64,000 bases of DNA from Montifringilla adamsi. Taxonomy: Eukaryota > Chordata > Aves > Passeriformes > Passeridae. Under the pieces are notes generated by a model that saw only the letters and a list, made by a program, of their open reading frames with translations, was not told where the DNA came from and searched no databases. Of this stretch, positions 1 through 13,500 are shown piece by piece. A program made the translations under genes and the position numbers. The stretch's first letter is position 1. Each line of letters starts with the position of its first letter. The stretch spans positions 1,929,307 to 1,993,306 of the forward strand of contig JAGGNK010015114.1 in the NCBI GenBank assembly GCA_017590115.1. Reading direction: 5' to 3'.

Positions 1-3000
1 ACTTTGCTCCTGCTGCAACCTGCCCATTATTAATGTCCACTGATGCCGAAAGAACTCTAAAGAGGGCACATGAACAGGTGGAGAGCTGCTAGAGAAGGTG
101 GTGCAGCTCTGAGCTTGCCCCAGGCTTTCCATGTGGCTGCTAAGGAAGGTGTGGAAGCACTGCCTGCTGTCACTCCATGATAGCTATGTGTTCATTCAGT
201 TGGAATGCAGCTGTGGGTGGAAAGCACCAGAAGCAGAAAGTCTTCAGAGGTGGATCTAGGAGCATCTTTGAAAGGACTCACTAATACTACCTTTAATAGT
301 GCAGTCATCAGACCCAAGATTTACACAGACAAAGGTTGCAAAGACCAGAGCTGTAGCACTGTTACAAAAATCAGACAATTTGTCATGGGAAATTTATCCA
401 ACAAGGAAATCTTTATCTTCTTAGCAGAAATTGAGACTTGAAGCTAAACAAAATACAAGACATGTAGCCTGAGATACAGTGAATAAAAGGGATAGATTTA
501 CATTTGGCTGATTCAATATTTATTATGTTTTCAAAACTCGGGTGTGCCTACCCTATTACTTAATTCAATCTTACTCTTTGCTCCCAGACTCTGGTCTTGT
601 TATCCACACTCCCCACAGTCCCTTGTGTGACAAAACTCACAGGGCAGTGAGTTTATGTAGGGGTGGTAGGGATAAGCCTCTGTGCCTGCCATGCTGAACA
701 ACTCCCCAGCACTAGCCAAATAATTCCTACATTTCTCTATGTCCACACATCCTCCTGCACCAGCAAGTGAAACATTGACAAAGCTATCAGATCACTTCTG
801 CTGATACACAGCAGCATATTCGTTACTGTACATGATGGACAAGAGCATCAAAAAGCAAATTAAATTGACCTTCCCACAAGGCACTAATGTGCAGGCCCAC
901 AGGATCTCACAGGAAGCCCAGACAAGATCAATGTGATCCCCCTCTACCTGTCTGGAGCAAGGCCACCAGCACTGTGGCCCCTCTGGGCCAGCACAGGCTA
1001 TTCCAGTGGAGATTTATGAATCTCCAAGAGTGTTCCTGCAGGCCCTCACTGCACACAAAAATCTGTTTCCACAATGCCCTGCTCACCAGGTAGGTATAGT
1101 ACCCTTTTGGGGGAAAGGTAGGCAAAGCAGTCTGGCATCCACCACAGCTTCTTCATCTGCCTCTGCCTAGGATGGGAAGAGGCAAGTACAGAAAGGAAAC
1201 ATTTGCTTCTGATAAGGGCTCCCCAAGAAACACTCACCATGGGAAACAAGACAAAATTCCAGCCTTCTGGTCAGGTTTTGGTCATCCTTGCTGCAAAGGA
1301 AGTGCGCACGAAAGCACAAGTGTGCAAGTCAGAGCACTGCGCAGCAAAGACAGAGGCGTCTCCGCTCCCGCCAGCCTCCCGCAGCGCTCGCCGCCAGTGA
1401 AGGGCGCCCATCTCAAAGAGCAAGCAGCCAGCCCACAGCCCACAGCCCCTCACTGCTGCCCAGCACACACCTGCAGCAGGCGCACAGCACACACTGCCCA
1501 GAAAGCTGGCCCTTTATTTCCACCTTTCAGCATCAGAGAAATGCTGAAAGCATGAGAAAAATCACAAAGATGATAAATTGGAAGGTCTAGCCCTTATTGA
1601 TAAGTACCAAGGTATTTCACAGAAAGAAATTTGATTTCAGCAATTTGATAATCAAGGAGACAAGGTAATACAAATTAAAAATGAAAGGCAAGACTGAATC
1701 GACTGTGATGGTTAAGAGAGCTTAGAACTTAAAATCAAATATACAGTGAATGAAGAATATAAACCCCACATAAACCCACAGGCCTCAATCAGAACACTTT
1801 CACTTTGGGTTTATTTTACTCACGGGTCACGCCAGATGGGGTGACTGATCACAACACTGGCATGGCAACACTGGTTGCCAGCAAAGACTGCTTAAAAAAC
1901 ATCCAGTTTTTAAGAGAGCTCTGATGAGAAGGCAGCCTCGATTAGGTCTCAGGGAATATGCAGGAGATGAGTGAGAATCACACAGTAAAGAGCACGCACA
2001 GCACTGTCAGCACTTTAAAGGCCAAGGGACCTACAGACCAGCCTGGCAGTGGAAGGCAAGGCCTGTTACCTATAAAAAACATCTACGGAATTAGTGTACA
2101 TTCCTCTTATTTCCTGAAAAAGGGGCAGAGCTGGCTCAAATAAGCAAGAGGTCAATAAGCACTGCATCTGTGTTTACCTCCCTTCTATGAGCCAAGGAAT
2201 TGCTTATAACTTAGAAAGTTGGCAGCACATTAATTTCCAGCCCTTATGAGACTCAAACGCATTTTTTCATCACAATTAAAATCCATTCACACAATCCCTT
2301 CCCCAAGTATTCTCTCTTCAGAAAGGTCAATTGCCATCACACCTAACTCATTGGTTTCTATCTGAAGGTTCAGACTTGTAAAGCTTCAGAGGAGCTGAAC
2401 TCCAGCATGGAATTTTGCTTTAGGTTCCATCTCTCACACTTGAGTATCTAAGGAATGAAGTCCATGCCCAACATTTCATAGTTTAACTGATTCCACCGTA
2501 GTGACTGCTTTCCTTCAAATCTCAAAAGGTCTTTTTACTTATATTTTAAATGTTATGAACTATAAACTGTTCTTATTCTAAATTTTCTTTGATAGCTAAT
2601 GCTGTAGTATATTTTTAAAACAAGTTTCCCACCACAACAAATACCTATGTCTCCATAAAAGACATCTTTCTCTTCTTAATTGCTCTACTGTGATTTTCAT
2701 TCTGCTATGGGGGATTCCCAGTAGACTTTCAGAGGCACTTTGCATGATCTGCTGGCAGTGCTCTAATGCTCTTTATCACAGAAAACCAGTAGTTTTTATC
2801 ATATTTTTGGCAATTTATGAAATTCTACAAGCCTACTGTGTGACAATTTAAAATACTGTTCTACAAGATTAATCTACAAAGTGTGAAAAGTACAGTATGT
2901 GCTTGGAAAAGGTCACAGAGACGCGTTCCATAAGAAGGAATCAATATGATCACAAACAGATTCTGAAGTCATATTACCATTTTAATTGGCTGGCACAGCC

Positions 3001-6000
3001 TTTTCACAATTCCACCTCAGCGGTAATATTAATTCCAAGTGTGACACTACAAGGCTTTGCTAACACAAAGAGGAAAATAATTATTATGCACTGACTGGCT
3101 ACCTTTTGCTACTACCCAAATGTATCCAAATTATTACATTAAATATCTACCCTTGTTTTTCACTCAAGACATTAATCTCTTTCTTGGAGTGATTTTGACT
3201 GTTCTTCAAAGTATGATATTAAAAAATTAAACTCAAGCACGCCAAGCTGGAGTCAGGAAAAATTTTTAAAAATTTAAAGGGAAAAAACCCAACCAAGCAA
3301 CCTTCTAAGCCACAGTACTCAGCAGTATTAGGAGGGGCTAAAGGCAATGAACTGCTCTGCCAGGGAAAGAAGAGGGGGCAGACAGCTGCTGTCCTGTCCT
3401 GGTGGCCTCCAGAGGCTGCTCAGGGTGAAGGATTAGGAAGGAAGTGCCTGACCCCACTCTTCTTTCTTGACTCCTGTAAAAAGTCAACCACATCACTTCT
3501 ACTCTGGCTCCTACTCACAATTATTTTTTTTCAACTCCTTATCACAGTCTTTTTCCCAGGCTCTTGTCTGCAATGATCTGTTTGCTTTTCTCCCTAGCCT
3601 TTACACATTACTGACCAAGTGAAAGATGCCTCTCACTGTTCTGCTCAATGTGTGTGCTCCCACTAAACATCACTGGCCCTAGATCTGTCCTTCCTCCTTG
3701 GTTACCACTTCCCAAGCTCCTTGCACACACAAAAAGCTCCACTTCCTTGTCTGCCACTCCTGTAGACTCAGCTCAAAGTATATATAAATGTATATCATGC
3801 ACACTGTCTTGTCTGTACCTTAATTTGAAATAATAGTCTTCTGCATATTCTTGGGGAACAGGGGGTATGGGATTTAATTCTACAAAGAAAAGGTTTAGTG
3901 ATATTTAGTGATTATGTAAAAAATAATTTTTAAGCCCATGTACAGTTTCTTAATGTCAGCTGATACTATGAACATAAATACAAACACATTAAAGGTAGGA
4001 TTTTGATAATATCTTCTATCTGGAGGCTCTGTGCTGGAGACAGCCAAGTACAAATAGGAGAAGGAACTATGATACATTAAAGTTCACATTAGAAATGAAT
4101 CTGATGATCTGTAGCTGACATTTGAGATAGCAAAAAGCTTCACAGAGGAGAAATCTTTCAAAGAATAACTCCAGCATGTGGAAAAAAATGTCAGCATGTT
4201 CTATGAATAACTAGGAATAAGGAGACAAAGGCCACGTTTTAACACAGGGACGCTGAGTGACTTTCATCCCTGACGAGACATTATGAACACAGCTCCAGGT
4301 TCTGCTGCAGCAAGGTACCTCTGACACATGCAAATGCACTTCGGTCAATTAGCAAGAGAGCTTGGCTATGTACTGATAACTCCATAAATATTTAGAAGAG
4401 AAGCTCACTTTTCCAAGAGAAACTTATTTTTTTCTTCCCCATTAAGACATTTCAATGCATGTTTTACTTCAAGGATATTAATAACCTTTCTAGGAGGAAT
4501 CTGGGCCCACTGAAGGCTCCATGCCAATCTGCTGCCACCAGCTGGGATTTGTTTTTGTGTAGGCAGATAAACAAATAAAGGACTGCCTGGTGGTACTTGG
4601 GAATTGCACTGTGTTTTCCCTGTTTTCAGAGAAGGGCTGCCAAATCAGAAAACTTATCTGCTTTCCAAACAAGGCCCAGCACGGGCACAATCAGGACATT
4701 TTAGGAACAAAAAAAGATCAGGTATTTCTGTAGTTAAGCTGAACAAAATGTAGACAGCTGTACCTCCTCTTCCCAAGACACTGAATTCCATACATCCAAG
4801 GCAGGAACCCAGGAGAACAGGAGTCAAATTAGTTCCAGTTACACCATTTTTCATGGTTAACCTAGTTTTGATTTGGGCTGTTTCTAGGAATACTCCTTCA
4901 TTAATGTGACTGGTGTTCCACCAATGGTCTGCAGTGGTGGAAGATTTTTTTGTTTAACCATTACTCTCTTATTTGAAATAAAACACAATCAAGCAGATAC
5001 ACTGATTCATGAAGTTGACATTTTTAATGTAGACTTGGCAAAATTAATTTAACTTTACCAACACCTATTTTTATTTGAAAGCCCAATTTCTAAAAACTGG
5101 ATTTTAAAGGCTAAACAAAAATTTTCTTAGTGAATTAGAGATGGTTACATAGCTCAGAGAACATAGAAAAATACTTACATTGGCAGAAAAGCTAGTCAGC
5201 TAATTAAAATTTACAGGGTGTTCAGAAAACCTCTCAAATGCCGCACACATTGCTGAACACACCTAATATATCAAGACTTTAAAAAAAGAAGATCACCAAA
5301 AGAAAGGGAATGTAATAGGAACAAAAATAACTGGAATAAAATAAAACTTATTTGCCAATCTCAAATTCTTCATGCAAGCTACCCTTCCTTGGTTGGTTAT
5401 GGTTGGTTAGTTGGATTTTTTAAAATCTTGCAATATTCTTAAACTATCAAACAAAATTCTGGAGTTTGAGGCTGACAGAGATAAAAATATCAGCACCAAT
5501 ATTACATGGAGGAGAAAAACTGCAAGGGAACATTGTGAATAAAAATATCACTTTTGTAGAGGTGGAACTTTCATCCACTCAGCTACATTCTCTCAGTGGT
5601 AGCCAAGTAATACAGAAGTTTTTAATTAACTACTGGCAGAGGAAAGCAGAACTGAAATCCCAGTAAATAAATGAACCAAACTTAAGTACATCCTAGTGCC
5701 TAGATGGGACTTACAGAAGCTTTTGTCACCAGAATTCAAAGAGCATTATGTAACATTATAAATAAATTATTATAGAACCATTAACAACATTTCTTTTTGC
5801 AAAGGTATGGAGACTAGTAGTTTGCCTTTACATAATGTGTGTATCATCTTCAGGGTGCCCTTACCAATATATACATATCCTTAGGAGCCCTTCAGAAGTG
5901 TCTTTTTCCCTGTACCGTGTTTACATATGTATTTCAGCATAAATTGGTTGCATAAGCATAGTTAAATTCAGTCTCATGTGGAAAAATTCAAGTTAATCTT

Positions 6001-9000
6001 AGAAGACTTCTTTTTGGTACAGGAAGCAGTATCCAAGGCTGGGCTGATACTTCACCAGCCTGAATTTCCAGAGTTTTGCTATGCAGAAACTCTGAGTTTT
6101 TTACTGAAATTCTGTTTGTAAAGATCAGGTCATGCCCATGACCCAGAGGAAAACTCACTCAAAACCAGAAGGTGCCATTCAGATTTCTCCTGAACAGAGA
6201 GGAACTGAGGCTGGAACAGATGAAGTGATAATGTGGGAAGGGAGAGCTTGTCTTATGAGACAATGTAGTGTGCAGCAGAATAATAACTCACATGAATAAG
6301 CATCATAGGGCTTTGCCCCAAGGAGGGAGAACAGCCATTTACCTGAAATGACCATCCACTGCTTATCCCAGGGAACATTTTGTATTTCATTCCTCCATCT
6401 CATGAGTACATGAAAGGCTCAATCAATCAATCAAACATGTGCAGAGCTGTATTATTGATTAAACCTTGCTTCTTCCTTCTAGTATTGAACTTTACCTGAA
6501 GAAACCTGACCGCTTAATGAAATTTAGCCATATCCTGAAACAAAACCCCCCTTATTCTCTGTTTTTATTGCTTTAAAGCACTGTTGAATTGCAGACATGA
6601 AGACCACACCTTGCTGCTTAGCTTGCCCCCAGGTTGTACCAATGCAGGCCTCTACTCGTGCCTGAAATGTCCTGCTCAAAACCCAGTGAGGGAAAGGCTG
6701 TGCAATGTTCATAAAGGCTGTGCAGTGCTCATTCATTCAGCAGTGGCTGTGCAGTCAGTGGGGGCCAGTGCAAGCAGTGCTTACACAGGGCAGTGTTTAC
6801 ACAACCCCTCCTGAAAGGTCTGGGCATTTCTGAACTTTGCACGAACTCTTGAGAATGTCTGCATTGATTCAGCACTGGAAGGACAGGAATATTTTGATAG
6901 AAAAGCCGCTTCAGCATACAGGCACAGTTTGCTCTGAGGCAGGGAAGATACTGTAGGATAAGGGCATGGGTTCTGTGAAGCTGGGGGAAAGCCTCTGCTT
7001 GGAGAGCTTGCTCCAACAGGCTGGAGATGGAAGAACCTCCCCAGAGGGAGACAAACACGACTAAATGCCAGAAAGAAAAATGTGATGACTGATTCTCTGG
7101 GAATTTTTATGACTTGCTCTTCTCCAACCACCTTGCTGTCTGGAATTATACCAGCAATAGAGTAGCTCCATTCTACCCTGAGAAAAATAGAAAGAGTTGG
7201 CTGAAAACACTTTTTGCTCTGTGGCCAGCCCTGCTCTAAACAAATACCAAAATGTTTCTGATAGCTGTCCATTGCCATTCGCATGAAAGAAGAATGATCA
7301 TCACCTTCATTATGACTTGCAAAACAGAAAAGAGGCTGCACAGAGAAGCTTTAAAAATACATTAAAAACACAAATGTTTTTAAAAACACACATTAGACTA
7401 AAATTGTTTGAAATCTGATATGTATTTTTTTTGCATAATGCTACCACCGATACAGAAGATTCTTTTCTGCCAAGAATCAAGCAGGAAAGGAGTCTCTGCT
7501 TCCACCCAGTTATACAGTTAATATACTGCTAAAGAAACCTACAGTTGAGTCTTCATTTCATCGTCTATAAAAACTTTGAGATGAGTTTTCCTATTCTCCC
7601 AAGAGTGTTTCAAAATTACAGAGATATTTTAAATGGTCCTCAAAGTCGATTACATGGAAATCTTAAGCAATGTCCCCAGAAATAGTTATCTCTATGTTCT
7701 TCAGCTGTAAATAAAAAATATTTTCTGGCTATGAAAAATCAATCTTTTCCTCAATTGAGGACAATCCAGTGGCAATTTTAAAGTTCAGTGGGAGCTGGAA
7801 GGGAATAAGGATGATGCAAAAATGCTTCTAATGGCTGAATACTGAATATATTTCTATCAGAGATCAAAAATTAGAAGAAATCAAGTTAGTATATACTGAA
7901 TTATAGGACATAAGCATCTGCTTTTGTGTCACTTGAGACCAATAATTGGTACTTTAATTCATTAGTGATAACGAAGTGTAATTCCTATAAATACAGAACT
8001 CAGCAAAGCAAAAAATGCAATCAGATTTAATTTAGTCATAACACCAGCTGTCCAACACCTAACGCCATTTTTTTTTCCTTCAAGAAAAGTATTACTTTAA
8101 TCTAGATCAATTATTTCTTCTTTGAAAAGAAGAGAAATCTTAAAGAAAACCTAAGCTCTAAGCACCTTGACAGATGCTTAGTTATGGACTATTAACGTGA
8201 GAGACCATTTTCTCAGTGGCTCAACAAAGTATAGTTGCCCATGCATCCGGAAACAATCTGATACTCTATCATGAAATTCTTTTTCTCATAATGCTATGAA
8301 GTTTCTGCAAATTATTACCTTGAATGCCGTAATTAACTGTATTGAAGCAGTTTTCTGAATAAGCCCTTGATTTAAAATTTAAGGAGTCTCTGGTATCTGG
8401 AGGAAATAAATGTGGTTCTTTCTTTGGATATAGTTGAGCTGCATCTTGTAGATCTGTTTCTTCTGTACGTGTTTCTTTATAAAACTGTAATACTGTTTCT
8501 TCCCTCCCCTCCTTGTCATAGTAGAAGTGGTGTTGTAGTGGGAGGTTGCCAGTCTCTATGGTTATAAAATGGTGTTTGTGGGAATGTGTATGTTCAGCAT
8601 AGGGGGTTGTTATCTTGTTGTATGGAAAGTTTTTGTAGGGTGTTACTATCTTCTGGTATGGAAGTGAGTGTGTATGTTTTGTGTTGATGTAAGGAATACA
8701 TCGTCACTGCTTGTAATCAGGTTTTGTGTGTGACAGCAAATCTGCAAAATCCAGAGACATTTACCAGGCCCTGATTCAGTAAAGCTAAACTCCAAATGAA
8801 CATTGATTTTATTAACATTGCATGTCTGAAGCATTTTACTGATGTCTTAAAAGAGATGCATTTCTTAGGTAGCTTGTGGAAAGTATCACACTTGTCTGTC
8901 TCTCACAACAAGGAAGTCGTGTTGACATTTATTTCTTTTAGTCTGATATTTCTATGAATTATGAATTTCAGCAACAGTTCCTACACAGGGATTGCCTACA

Positions 9001-10447
9001 ATTATTTCATAAGAAACTGATACTAATCCAATTGAAGTCAAAGGAATTATTTCCACAGACTCCCACTGACATTCATCCATGCCCTAAATTCTTAATAACC
9101 AATGGAGAAGTCTTTGTATAGCACTGTAGCAATAGATAAAAAGAGTAAAATAATCTGCTTTCTGTATTTATTATATTAACCATTTGGCTCTGGCTTTCCT
9201 CAGTGGATTAGATTAAACACCGAAACTACTGGCACGCTAAACTGCCTTGAAACATGAGGGTATCATTTAATGAAGAATCTAAAAGAGATTACAATTTAGG
9301 AGGCTTCCTTTCCTCAGACCATTTTCTTAAGACTTGTTCATAAATGCCAATGCCTATCAATTAGGTCTATATTGTAAATATCCAGTCAAATTTAGACAAG
9401 AAACTGAAGTTGTAGTTTCCTTAGAAAGGGATCACTACAGCAGTTGGGCTGAGATTTTTTGGACTTTGTGTGAACCACTGCTATGGTAGAAACACTCCAA
9501 CACTAACACACTGTGCCTCAGAGATGCAAAGAAAGTCAAAGAGATGATCACAGAGAGCATAACCCTAAAAAATGTTCAGAAAGAATAAAAAATCCGTAAG
9601 ATACATTTAAAAATTTGGTGCATGAGCAAGGCAGACAATGTTTTAATAATAAAACTGTATTTTTTTAGGATATTTGCCAAAGTACTCGTGACACCTTTGT
9701 ATTAAGATGACTCTTTTCTTGCAGGCACTCTTGCTACAATAAGCAACCTTTCAGATGGGAATTACATGTAAGCCAGCTAAGAAAAATGCACACGCCACAT
9801 GAAACACCAGCCCAGAAAAAAATCCCTCCCTCTTCTGTGGTAGATGAAAACCCTCGGCAGCTGAGGAGGGCAAAGGAGCAGGGCAGGTGTAGCAGGAAAC
9901 TGTTTAACTCTTGGGGCAGAACTGGACAGGCTCACACATGGAAGTGGCCCATGAAGAATCAAATGCAGGAAAAGCAGGGTACAGGTAGGAGGTATGGATG
10001 GGGAAAAGAAAAGTTATCATGTGAAGGTAAAAAGGGAAGGAAGTTTATCCCCTCCCTTAGCTCTGGCTCAAAAGGGGAAGCTCTAAAGTCTCAGCTTGTC
10101 CTACCTCACCATGTGCTGCTTTTCCCTATGAACAAACCCCTAAAGTGATAAATGAAACACAGTCATCATCAAAGGCCAGAGCCTGGAGCTGTCAGGGAGC
10201 TTCAGAGGTCATTCACACCCTCCCTGAGAACAACAGGAACAACTGCTCCTGAGAGAGGCTTGTCTCACCTGCTCTTCCTGGCTCCCACAGGACCCAGCCA
10301 GCTCAGGGCAGATTACTCCAGTGCTCCTTCATCCCTGCTGAACAGCATCATCTCACGCTCAGTGGAGAGTAGAACTGGTTTTTACTCCATGAAAACCAAA
10401 CCAATTTGCACATTATATGTTTGCATGAATTACTGACTGGAGAGTGC
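1..10447. other. Non-coding stretch, no supported gene
   Basis: I see no recognisable protein, RNA gene or young transposable element here. Open frames are short, overlap on both strands and give unrecognisable peptides. The 186-codon minus-strand frame at 6781-7341 starts at GTG and has no family resemblance. Local texture includes a degenerate 20-bp direct repeat with core AAAGGCTGTGCA at 6693 and 6713 and a further GGCTGTGCA near 6745, a G+T-skewed tract at about 8515-8735, and short TTGG-rich sequence near 5390. A segment at about 9030-9085 with GAAGTCAAAGG and CCCACTGACATTC faintly recalls a very old sauropsid dispersed repeat, but this is only an impression. Confidence 0.5.
8515..8735. 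repeat. G+T-rich, strand-skewed tract with degenerate ~34-bp repeats
   Basis: The plus strand is strongly enriched in G and T and poor in C over about 200 bp, unlike its flanks. Within it, two segments are similar at a spacing of about 34 bp: one near 8605-8630 (core GGTTGTTATCTTGTTGTATGG) and one near 8639-8665 (core TGTTACTATCTTCTGGTATGG). It reads as a decayed minisatellite. No open frame or promoter motif supports another role. Confidence 0.35.
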
Positions 10448-10504
10448 TGTAGCAAAATTACAAAACTAGTGGTTGTGGATCACTAGTTTTGTAATTTTGT
10501 AGCA
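10448..10504. repeat. Perfect fold-back hairpin: 19-bp arms, 9-nt loop, 7-bp flanking direct repeats
   Basis: Left arm CAAAATTACAAAACTAGTG at 10453-10471 is the exact reverse complement of the right arm at 10481-10499, separated by the 9-base loop GTTGTGGAT. The heptamer TGTAGCA occurs at 10448-10454 and again at 10498-10504, so it brackets the hairpin and slightly overlaps the arms. The arms lack a stretch I know as a microRNA seed, and the stem is shorter than a usual pre-miRNA. It could be a tiny fold-back or MITE-like remnant whose heptamers are target-site duplications, or a template-switch product. The perfect arms argue for a recent origin or for selection. Confidence 0.75.
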
Positions 10505-13500
10505 GAAGTTTCCATACTATTGCTGGAAGGAAAGGATATGGTCAAAACAGGGAAATCAATGAGTGCATGAGGAATTTAGAGCAGGGCTATGGAAATTGGG
10601 AAGAGGCCTACTCTCAAACAGCTAATGAGAAAGCCTGGCTTTTCACACCCCAGGAACTGGTGTCTAGGACACAGAAAGAGCTAAAAGGAAAAGTGGCTAT
10701 CAACTTGTGTGACAGAGATGACCTAGACAAAATTAATGTAATCTCCTTTCCAGACTTTCAGAGCTCAGAGCTGTATCAACTTTACCAATGGAAGTTACTT
10801 AAAATGCAAACACTTTTGTCCCAGCTTTCCCAGATCAGCAGACCTGTATAGAAATTCATCCAGGCCCAGAGTAAAAAGTGAGCAAAGATTTTAATGGGCC
10901 TTTCAAATGAAACAGCTGCATATGCATCCTCATATAAAGAATCACCTTGAAGAAATGATCACTTATATCACTACAGAGTAATTCCACAAAAAAGGCTTTG
11001 TTGTTTCTGATTAAAGTGTAAATCATTAGCAATGCAGGGTGAAAAAAATGTTCTCCTAGAAGAGAGCATAATTGTCTTAAGTTAATTACAAGAGATACAA
11101 AATACTGGCACAGATTTCAGAAGATACCCTTCATCTGTGCACTATGTGCACAGCAGCTTCTGCCTAAGTGGAGAAAGAAGAGACAGAAAACAAGAGAAAA
11201 CTGAGTTCTCAGAACAACAGAGGAGACATCCCTGGACTTCTAAAGCACTTTGATAGAACCTAGAGGCAGTGGCAGAGAGAGATAATGTCATGTTCTCACA
11301 AACAGTCCCAAAGCAAAGTTTATCACCAGCCTCTGGAAAAAAAAAAAAAAAAAAAAAAAAAAGAGATAAGACAAAGCCAAAACAACCCTCTGCCTAGGAA
11401 AAAAGTATTTAGACCATCTGGATTTTTCAAATAATCTGATTTTCAAATTTCAAATTAAATTCAAGAAAAAATTCAAGTGGAGTTTCAATTCCTAAATTAA
11501 ATCCCACAGACTTCGTGTCTAGGATTGGGCTGTTTTTTCTCATTTGCATTCAGTTCTCCTGCCACAAAGAAGCAGAGGATATAAAACAACACAGCCAAGA
11601 ACAAAAATTGGTTTCTGAAGCAATTCTACTGAGGATTTTCTTTTCTATTCCCTCCTGAAATAACATAATGCATGTGACATATGCAGAATTCTTGTAGAGG
11701 CATTTTGGTCTGAATAAACTCAGCTGTTTTAAGAAGAGTAGCATTAAAATCAGTAAAAAATAGTAGACTCTACTAATACAAAGCAAGAAGCTGCCACCTC
11801 CATGGGTGAAGGCTATACTCCAAAAACATGTTGACAGTTGGGAACTAAATGTTACCTTTTAGAAGGTTAGGTATTATTTTGCCTTTTGTTGTTGAGGGTA
11901 GGACAGTACAAACAAACAGCCTGACAAGTAACTTTGTTCCACACAGGACGGGTGGATCATTCCCTGCTGTGCCCTGCATGTGTCACGAAGTATTTGGGGT
12001 TTAAACCTCAGACATCTCTGTTACCACTGCAGCCATGAGCGGCATGATTTGCTAGGAAGAATTTCTGCAGATTTTTTTGTATGAACGGTCATAAATTTAA
12101 AACCCATTTCCAAGACCATGTTCCAACATTTACTCAGCTTTATTTCCATGGACAGACATCCCTGGTTACTGACAGGCCTGAACCAGAATATTTAGGAAGA
12201 GCTGACGCAGAAATGAGTTAGTGAAGTCTAGTGCATGGTCTAATCCAAGTGAATACTCTTTGAAAACACACTCAACAGGATTGACCACATCATAAAAGAC
12301 CCTGATCCTGCATGATTAAAGGTAATGGGATCTTTATCACTGACTTTCAATGAGCATTGGAATGAGCCCCAAGGTACCAGCTATCAGAAAGGGCAGCTGC
12401 TTAAAATTTTTATTGCTCTTTTACTTGAGAGCGATCAGAATAAAACATACAGTGTATATATATGGGCATACAGAGATGCAAAACTGCCCACACACAACGT
12501 GTTAATTTTTCTGAGGCTTTTGTAGCTGCAAACATCTACGGATTCAACAGATTGTCTGCCAGAATTTTACATTACCAATTAGTCAGCTTCAAGGACAGTG
12601 GTTTCACTGCTAGCACCATAAAAGGCTGGCAATTTCACAGACTTGGATCAAACCCCTGACATTTGCTTCACTGTGCATTCACTCAGGATACCTGGAAGCT
12701 GCCTGACTCTCCTTTTAGCTCAGCACACCTGTGGATTTGCCTCTTCTTAAGAGCAAGAAACCTGAACCTAAGAGATCAGGGCAAAGCGGGTCTTGCAGCT
12801 GATTACCTTTGTCAGCAACTACTGCAATACAGGCCACGCATTCAGGCTGAGAGCTGGGCTCTCAAGTATGCAATTGTAAAGGGAGCAATCCAACACCTGA
12901 AAGTTCTGGCTCCTTCAGGAGACCTCTGCTCATAAGGTAAGGAAGAACAGCTGGGTTCCCAGCTCAGCACTACAGGGAAAGGTGAATGGATTTGAGCCTG
13001 TTTGCAAGAGAAGCCAGAAACACTGCGTTAAGATTTACTAAAGTAAACTTTTGTTGCTGGAATGTTTGTTAATGGCCAACAGACAGTATTTTAAGTAGAC
13101 GAGAAAAGAAGGGACAAGAGGCAGGTTTTTCCTCACTCATTTTCTTCAAGTGTTTAGAACGTGTTTAGCCATCCTGTTCATTACCCAGCCCTAGCTACCT
13201 CTCAAGGATCAAATTAACAGCTTAGCTTTCTCCTCCTATCCCATCAGCCACTCCTTCCACCTGAGCTTTTTTGTTTGGCAAGTTTTTAGGCTCAGGCTTC
13301 CCAGTTCATTTCTTTTGTCCTTGAAACAGTGAAATAAACAGGGATAGAGATACTTTATGCTGATCTATGAAGCATCCCCAACAGTGAGCCCCCAATTCTC
13401 ACCCAGAAACTGGGGGGTGATGAAAACAGTATTCATAACTTAACAATGGCAGACTGGATGACTTTAACATCATATGAAATACTGGACTGTGTTCAATTCT

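Noticed and set aside
887..1093. Open frame ending at a CAG|GTAGGT donor
   Set aside because: The donor is good but no convincing acceptor or coding-like peptide was seen. The frame's stop lies within the donor by coincidence.
6781..7341. Longest open frame in the window, minus strand, 186 codons
   Set aside because: It starts at GTG, has no recognisable domain, overlaps other frames, and its length is plausible by chance over 128 kb of strand. Only a short internal part is kept as a weak exon candidate.
11337..11362. Poly-A as the tail of a processed pseudogene
   Set aside because: No polyadenylation signal, no coding similarity upstream and no flanking direct repeats.
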